NCBI GenBank assembly: GCA_019426215.1
Contig: CM033404.1
Span: forward strand, 3,968,001-4,032,000
Reading direction: 5' to 3'
DNA from: Buddleja alternifolia
Taxonomy: Eukaryota; Streptophyta; Magnoliopsida; Lamiales; Scrophulariaceae
DNA: 64,000 nt
The notes beneath the pieces were generated by a model. That model was not told the origin of the DNA. It worked only from the letters and a program-made list of their open reading frames with translations, and ran no database searches. Position numbers and translations under genes: made by a program. This document shows, in pieces, positions 57,715 through 64,000 of this stretch; position 1 is the stretch's first letter; each line of letters starts with the position of its first letter.

Positions 57715-58653
57715 GCATATATCACAATTTGACCTTACATGGCCTTAGTCTTATGAAATTAGTTCATAATAGATAATATGAAAAATAATAATGAGTAAAT
57801 ACACATATTCATAGACATGAATGAAAATGAAAAGACTATAAAAACTCCCTCTAAGTAAATGATGATAGAACTCCAAGTGAATATTCTTTCTCCAATGATG
57901 ATAATGAATCCAAGAATCCTTCTCCCTCTCCTTTCTCTCTAATGGATCGGTCCCTTCCTCCCTTCTTTCTCTTCATGCCGAATGAATGCAAGAGATGATT
58001 AGCTTTATAGGTGTAGATTCTTTTTCCTCCCATGTGTTGTTCCTCTCTTGTGTCCTCCATTACTCTAAAGTGTCTAGTATAAAATTCCATAAAGTAAATC
58101 TACCAAGAAACACACTTATGACACTCCCCCTCAACACATGTGCTGAATTATGGCTACAGGTGATTCCTTCCCATCATTAAGAGCTGGAATTTAGGCTGAA
58201 AAGAAGTAAGATTCGGACTGTCCACGCCTAGGCGTGACTAGGAAGGCTCTAGGGCGTGTCCTGGCGCATATACTTCTCTGTTCGGCGCAACAATCGTATT
58301 TCCTTCATAAGTATTTCTATAGACCTCCGATTTGGATGATTCAAGTTCTAATTTGAAGCTAAGACATAGATCTACAACTTTGTAGAAGGAAATGTTGTCC
58401 AATTCGGTCTCAAAATATACAGAATTATCGCTCGAATGTGGTAGGAGATGCATAAACCGCCTAAGTGTTGAAAAACATGTTTGAACTTGTTTTGTACATC
58501 GTTTTTCTTCCCTTTTCTTCATGTATTCTCATTTATTACCTGTAGTCACTTAACACACTTATTAAATGCAAATGTGACATGATTTAAGTAATAAATGAAT
58601 CCAAATCATAAGAATTACGGTCTTAAAAACACGTAAAAACACCTCTTATCATG
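57715..58653 (-). mobile_element. Gypsy-LTR-like repeat, second copy of the 1460-3067 family
   Basis: The minus strand starts TGATAAGAGGTGTTTTTACG at 58653 and shares ordered blocks with 1460-3067: ACTTAA..CTTATTAAATGCAAATGTGAC, CTCCGATTTGGATGATTCAAG, TGTAGAAGGA..TTCGGTCTC, GGCCTTAGT and ACTCCCTC. It cuts into the integrase region of the copia element at 58654. The left boundary is lost near the PIF/Harbinger terminus, so neither the polypurine end nor a flanking duplication can be checked here. Confidence 0.7.
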
Positions 58654-60920
58654 GTCCATTTCAGAAATTTTGTGAGGATGAAGGCATTGTCAGACACTTC
58701 ACTGTCAGACATACACCACAACAGAACGGAGTGGCAGAACGCATGAATCGGACTTTGCTGGAGAAAGTTCAGTGTTTGTTATCTAATGCTGGGTTGTGTA
58801 AAGAATTTTGGGCTGAGGCTGTGACGTATGCGTGCCATCTCGTTAATCATCTACCATCTACTGCTATTGATGGAAAAACACCATTTGAAAAATGGTTTGG
58901 AAAGCATGCTGCTAATTATGATTCCTTACATGTGTTTGGTTCCGCTGCATATTATCATGTTAAGGAATCAACGTTGGATCCTAGAGCAAAGAAAGCTGTG
59001 TTCATGGGGATCACCTCTGGTATAAAAGGCTATCGTCTTTGGTGTCCAGAGACAAAGAAAATAATCTTTAGCAGGGATGTCACCTTTGATGAATCTACCG
59101 TGTTGGAAAAGGTGAATGCAAAACAGTAGGATGGTACTCCCAAACAGGTGGAGTTTGAAAAGTTTGTTGTCCCAGCAGATCAAGAAACTATTGATCATTC
59201 TCCTACGGTAGAAGGAGATTTTGAAGAAGAGAAAGTTCAACCCCAAGAACTTCCACAACAACTTGAATCAATTGCAACTAGTAAGCCAAAGAGGACAATC
59301 AGAAAGCCTGCTCGCTTTGATGATATGGTGGCTTGTGCATCTGCAATTGCTGATGATGATGTTCCTACCACTTATATTGAGGCAGTCAAAGGACCAGAGA
59401 AAGATAAGTGGAGGATTGCCATGAGTGAAGAAATGCAGTCCCTTCATAAGAATCAAACATGGGAACTGGCCAGTCTCCCGAATGGAAAGAAGGCAATTGG
59501 ATGCAAATGGGTATTTGCAAAGAAAGATGGATTTCTTAGCCAATGTGATGTTCGCTACAAAGCCAGATTGGTGGCCAAAGGTTACGCTCAGAAGGAGGGC
59601 ATTGAGGTATTTTCTCCAGTTGTAAAATACTCCTCCATTAGAATTTTGTTGGCTTTGGTAGCACAGTTGGATTTTGAACTAGTTCAGTTGGATGTAAAAA
59701 CTGCATTTTTACATGGAGACTTGGAAAAAGAAATCTATATGACTCAGCCAGAGGGATTCAAAGTTGCTGAAAATGAAAAATTGGTTTGTAAACTTCAAAA
59801 ATCGTTGTACGGATTGAAGCAATCTCCGAGGCAGTGGTACAAGCGATTTGACAAGTTTATGATGGGAATTGGGTACACAAGAAGCAAATACGATCATTGT
59901 GTATATTTGCACAAGCTACAAGATGGATCCCTCATATATCTTCTTCTGTATGTTGATAATATGTTGATTGCCTCCCCGAGTCTAATAGAAATTGAGAAGT
60001 TGAAGACTCATTTGAAAAGGGAGTTCGAGATGAAGGATCTAGGTGAGGCGAAGAAGATTCTCGGCATGGAGATTTTCAGAGATAGAAAATTGAGGAGGCT
60101 TTGTTTGACTCAGAAATAATATCCGAGTAGGATGTTGAAGCGTTTTGGCATTGATGAAAAGTCAAAACCAGTTAGTACTCCGTTTGCTCCTCATTTTAAG
60201 CTTAGCGCCGCTTTGTCACCGAAATCTGATGCAGAACGGGAATACATGTCAAAAGTACCGTATGCAAATGTTGTTGGTAGCTTGATGTATGCTATGGTGT
60301 GTACGAGACCTGATATTTCCCAAGCAGTGGGGGTTGTGAGCAGATATATGCATGATCCTAGAAAGGAACATTGGCAAGTTGTGAAATGGATTTTGCCATA
60401 CATCCATGACACAGCTGATGTTGGTTTGATATTTGAGCGGGAACATAGTCAGTATGTAGTCGGATATTGAGATTCAGACTATGCTGGTGATTTAGATAAG
60501 CGTAGATCAACTACAGGCTACGTATTTACTCTTGCTAAAGCACTAGTCAGTTGGAAGTCTACCTTACAGTCAACGGTTGCTCTGTCTACAACGGAAGCAG
60601 AGTATATGGCAATTTCAGAGGCTATAAAGGAAGCAATTTGGCTTCAAGGGTTGCTTGGTAAACTGGAGATTGGACAAAAGTATGTCCAAATACATTGTGA
60701 TAGTCAAAGTGCTATCCATTTAGCAAAGAACCAAGTTTATCATGCAAGGACGAAGCACATTGATGTTCGGTATCACTTCGTAAGAGAGATACTCGAAGAA
60801 GGTGGATTCAGAATCAAGAAGATCCATACTACTGAGAATCCTGCTAATATGTTGACAAAAGTTGTGACTGCAATCAAGTTCAAGTTTTGTTTGGACTTGA
60901 TCAACATTGTCAAAATTTGA
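58654..60920 (+). pseudogene. Copia (Tnt1-like) polyprotein: integrase, RT, RNase H, 5'-truncated
   Basis: Opens in the integrase (GIVRHFTVRHTPQQNGVAER, MNRTLLEKVQCLLSNAGL), then a linker, RT (AIGCKWVFAKKDGF, YKARLVAKGYAQKEGIEVFS, LDVKTAFLHGDLEKEIYMTQ, KSLYGLKQSPRQWY) and RNase H ([67 protein letters not shown]). Stops occur after NAKQ (59129), CLTQK (60117-60119) and VVGY (60468-60470). The RT active site reads YVDN instead of YVDD, and the usual D/Y before EVFSPVVK is lost. The gag and protease part lies outside, beyond the inserted repeat. Confidence 0.93.
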
Positions 60921-60987
60921 AGATTGGTTTTGGTGACCCCGTTTGATGAGGAGATTGAAGATTTTGAAATTCGCCAAGGTGGAGATT

Positions 60988-61470
60988 TGTTGAAGGATGG
61001 CTTCATTTCAAAGAAGCAAATTGTCCCACATTGGAAAATGGTTGTAAAGGGTGGTCTCTTTATCCTATAAAAGGAGACCACCTCTTTAGTTTAGAAACCA
61101 TCCCAAATTGCTTAAGTCTTTTAGCAATTTCTACTTTCTTCCTCTATAGTTTGTAATATTTTCACTTTGGTTCTTTAGTGAAATATTTTGGTGGGGTCCG
61201 AGGACGTAGGCTAAATTAGCCGAACCTCGTTAAATTTTGGTGTTCTTTATTTTGTGCTATTTTTCAAGTAGCCATTGTTAGTTATAGTTGTAGTGTTATA
61301 TTGTGCTATTAAATTCGTCTAGTTAATTCTGTCGAGGAGATTGGGTTTTAAGCGCAACCGTTGTGACGCCTCCAATCTTTCCTGGGAATTAAATCTAGTG
61401 TGGTTTTCTAGTACAATATTTCCCTCGCTATTTCTATATTTGGTGGAATATGACTCTGAGTTCCACAACA
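60988..61470 (+). mobile_element. 3' LTR of the copia element
   Basis: TGTTGAAGGATGGCTTC... to ...GAGTTCCACAACA, 483 bp with TG...CA ends. A purine-rich AAGGTGGAGATT stands directly before it. An internal TATCCTATAAAAGGAGACC at about 61060 is a likely TATA region. After the LTR comes coding sequence of a DUF674 gene, showing the insertion point. Confidence 0.85.
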
Positions 61471-61953
61471 GGTATTAGAGACACAAACGAGCTCGAGGAA
61501 AGAACAGTCATTGTTGGTTTCAAAGAGGTAGTCTTCATTATTTTTTCAGATAATCTTGCAAACTGTAAATGTTTAGATCCAGTATTACTTGGGATTTTCT
61601 TTTCACCGTCATACTTTTAATCTCATCAGATCATGGAATTGCTCAAGGCATCATTATTTTCCAGAACTCCACTGACACATGTTATTATTCATAAAAGTCG
61701 GGTGGACTCAACCAATATTGTAATATCTCAACTGCCACAGATTACTGAAGATTCTACTACTAAGAAGATGATTTTAAAAGCCATCATTAGAAAATCAACC
61801 AACAAAGTCCTTCTAGCTCAAGCTGATGAGGATTTCATCGATTTTCTTTTCAGTTTGCTCACGATTCCCTTAGCAAGAGTTGTTTGTCTCTTGGGCAGTA
61901 ACACTTGTCTCAGGGGTGTTGATAATTTGTACAAGAGACAAACCCATTTCTAA
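61471..61953 (+). pseudogene. DUF674 family gene fragment, cut by the copia insertion
   Basis: Directly after the LTR, 61471-61527 encodes GIRDTNELEERTVIVGFKE. A GT-AG intron (61528-61629) follows, and then an exon (61630-61953) with MELLKASLFSRTPLTHVII, LKAIIRKSTNKVLLAQADED, FIDFLFSLLTIPLARVVCLL and VDNLYKRQTHF-stop. These are the LLKASL..TPLT block and the start of the second repeat (K.L..A..DFVD.LFS.LT.PL) of plant DUF674 proteins. The function of the family is unknown. The 5' part is missing, replaced by retrotransposon sequence, and the 3' end stops early compared with full DUF674 domains. It is a broken host gene. Confidence 0.8.
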
Positions 61954-63101
61954 GAGACAAGTGAAGCAAGAAAAGTAGCATTGCTTGACTAAGCAATGTC
62001 CATGCCATTGCATAGTTGGACTCATTACCTTATTAGCTGGGACATTATTTTATCGTATTTCCTTCATTAAGCAATTTCATTTCCGGATGTACTGTTATGT
62101 AGAGCCTGTTAATAGACAGGCTGATATATTGGCATGCCTCTTGATGATTGCTCTCCTGAATTCAAAGTGTAGTAATTATCATATTTTTCTTCATTAAGAA
62201 CGATTTCATTTTCTCGGGGAATGTTTGGTTCAAGAAAATTGGTAGGAATAGGAAAAGAAAATATAAGGAAAATCATTTTCCAAACGGAAAATTCAATACT
62301 AATTTGAGACAATTCTATTGCCCCACTATTTGGTAATGATAATGATGAAAGACAAAGAACTTTTCCTTTTCCCTTTGTTTTCTTTTCTTAACCAAAATTG
62401 ATAGGGAATTAAATGTTAGCTTGGGACTAAGATATTTTATAAATCACTAGTTATGTTCTAGAAATAAACAGATGTTTATAGATAGTATATGTATGCTCAA
62501 GCACTAGTTCGATTACCTTCAAATTGAATTGAAAAATGAAGCATCAATTGGAATATAGGGCCTTCAAATTGAATTGAAAACTAAAGCACCAGATTGGAAT
62601 ATAGGATCAACGAGGGAAAGTACCAAAAGAGAACAGTGACATATGAAATGCGTTTTTGTAGTAGAATTGAAACTCCATTATCTCCGATTCAGGGTACCGA
62701 CAAGTCGAGCTCGAACCAAAATATTTGAGCTCTTAGAAAAAAAAATTGTATTAATTTTGTATTAATATATATATATATATATTATTAAATATAATAATAA
62801 TAAATACTAAATATATCATTAATTATACATGTAAAATAATATAAAATATAACATCATATATATATATGTATATAAGTAAATAAAATATTATTTTTATTTA
62901 AACTCACAACCCCAAACATGTATTTTCTAACTTGCGCTCGACTCATTGCCCACCCTTATCTGTACTACCTTATGGCTTGCCATTCAATGATATCCAAATC
63001 CTAGTTGCTTTGGCGCTCAAATTAAATTCAAACCAAATATGGGAACATAAAAGAACATAACAAAACGTAGATACTTTCTAGTTTCTAAACTTAGTACTAA
63101 G
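61954..63101. other. Intergenic, with a weak CTCGAG-type repeat
   Basis: No gene was recognised. Near-duplicates ACCTTCAAATTGAATTGAAA occur at about 62515 and 62561 (period about 46 bp). A GTCGAGCTCGAACC repeat edge at 62710 and GCGCTCGACTCATTGCCCAC at 62935 resemble the repeat at 50675-51130. (TA)n lies at 62766-62780. Confidence 0.5.
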
Positions 63102-63757
63102 TGTTAGGTATTTGTCCACAATAATAAATAAACAAAAAAAAAATGGTAGTTGGCCATCAAAGTTGAAATAGAAAAGTAAAATGGTAGGTGGCCATCAAAG
63201 TTGAATTACTCCAACCAACTTGTTTTGAACGGTGGGAATTTCAACCAATGGGAGGAGTTTTGGTTGGTGGAAATTGTGCTATAAATAGCAGCCTTCCATT
63301 GCTCATTTGAGGTATCCCAAACCGAGAGAAAAACATAGAGAGCAAAGTGTGTGTAGTGTAGTATATACTAGGAAAAGTGTAGTGTATACTAGGGAAAACA
63401 ATTTGTGGTAGATACAAATTGTACTACACGGGAAACACTTGTGGGGTTTTTCTTTCGGGGCAATACAAAGGGGGTTGGGAGAGTAGTGTTCTATATAACT
63501 TTGAGAGTGGTTGTACAAGAGTGATTTTCTTGAGTTTGTCGATAAACTCAAGTGTGTATTTTTGTACCGGTAAATTTCTCTCATAGTGGAAGAACGGAAA
63601 CTCTCGTGGACGTAGGCGGATTTTGCCGAACCACGTAAATCTTGTGTGCATTATTGTTATATTCTTTCGGGTAATATTTTGTCATTAACTTGTTGGTGGG
63701 ATTTGCCGAATCTTAATAAGTTAAATCTCGGGCCCAAAACTTCCGCTGCGCCCAACA
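63102..63757 (+). mobile_element. 5' LTR of a copia retrotransposon
   Basis: TGTTAGGTATTTGTCC ... GCGCCCAACA, 656 bp. It has a TATA box (GCTATAAATAGC, about 63279), a CCAATGGG stretch about 20 bp further up, and the CTTCCGCTGCGCCCAACA end typical of copia LTRs. The primer-binding site TGGTATCAGAGCC follows at 63760-63772. The element continues past the window. Confidence 0.9.
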
Positions 63758-63812
63758 AGTGGTATCAGAGCCATTTGGTTAAGGGTTGATAAATCGAGAT
63801 TTATTTATTAAG

Positions 63813-64000
63813 ATGGAGGGCACGTCGAGGCCAAATACATTTTCGGTGCAACAATTTGATGGCAAAGGGAATTTCACTCTTTGGCAAAGAAGGGTGAAAG
63901 ACCTCCTAATTCAACATGGCTTGGCATTGGTGTTGGAGGGAGAAGAGGCGAAACCGAAGGATATGGAAAGTGCACGGTGGAAAGATTTGGAATTGCGCTG
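63813..64000 (+). CDS. Copia gag N-terminus (partial, runs off the window)
   Basis: Starts 40 bp after the primer-binding site: MEGTSRPNTFSVQQFDGKGN, then FTLWQRRVKDLLIQHGLALV and WKDLELR. The F-DG-NF--W---M/VKD-L pattern is the N-terminus of copia gag (DUF4219/UBN2 type) as in Tnt1-like elements. The 62 codons present are open. With a clean LTR and primer-binding site, this element may be young and complete beyond the edge. Confidence 0.85.
   Translation, partial: MEGTSRPNTFSVQQFDGKGNFTLWQRRVKDLLIQHGLALVLEGEEAKPKDMESARWKDLELR

Noticed and set aside
61471..61483. GGTATTAGAGAC after the LTR as a primer-binding site, implying a second tandem copia
   Set aside because: It is in frame with a DUF674 exon (GIRDTNELEERTVIVG) followed by a proper intron and the next DUF674 exon, which explains the sequence better.

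Overview
This is nuclear DNA of a flowering plant, almost certainly a eudicot. Spliced genes with plant-only families (ABF-type bZIP, COR27-like, DUF1685, DUF674) sit in AT-rich, repeat-laden sequence. The protein flavour of the bZIP and COR27-like genes fits an asterid, perhaps Lamiales, but that is a weak inference. No bacterial, organellar, rRNA, tRNA or CRISPR features were recognised.

Few host genes are present. (1) A COR27-like cold/clock gene lies on the minus strand (11390-16211). Its two introns, one of them over 4 kb, carry a miniature LTR element (TRIM), a deleted Ty3/gypsy element and a small inverted-repeat element. Its 3' end abuts a displaced piece of the bZIP gene. (2) A DUF1685 gene lies on the minus strand (24410-25017). 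(3) An intact ABF/AREB bZIP gene lies on the plus strand (CDS 35099-37308). (4) A DUF674 gene fragment (61471-61953) is cut by a copia retrotransposon.

Layout. 1-10506: a Ty3/gypsy element on the minus strand split by a CACTA element (Ulp1-type ORF) and by a copia-like LTR that carries its own nested insertion. 10507-11396: the bZIP fragment. 11390-16450: COR27-like gene and promoter. 16600-23900: LINE remnants, a long LTR, a copia fragment and a Stowaway element. 24400-25110: DUF1685. 27650-32450: a SINE, two inverted-repeat elements, a LINE tail with an open RNase H frame, and another inverted-repeat element. 33170-37310: the ABF gene. 37690-38420: an inverted-repeat element. 39035-44800: a decayed copia into which a second CACTA element inserted. 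45446-57690: a roughly 12 kb PIF/Harbinger region with an intact DDE transposase, an intact Myb/SANT partner, a truncated second copy of that partner, and an antisense SANT-like gene. 57715-61470: a gypsy-LTR-like repeat in a 5'-truncated copia whose 3' LTR lies inside DUF674. 63102-64000: the 5' LTR, primer-binding site and gag start of another copia that runs off the window.

Nothing seen here is clearly a new biological system. The most informative observations are the ABF fragment that now terminates the COR27-like gene, the seemingly complete PIF/Harbinger gene pair with an extra SANT-like gene, an insertion that looks like one LTR plus internal region with an 8-bp direct repeat, and several insertions whose target-site duplications can be read directly.
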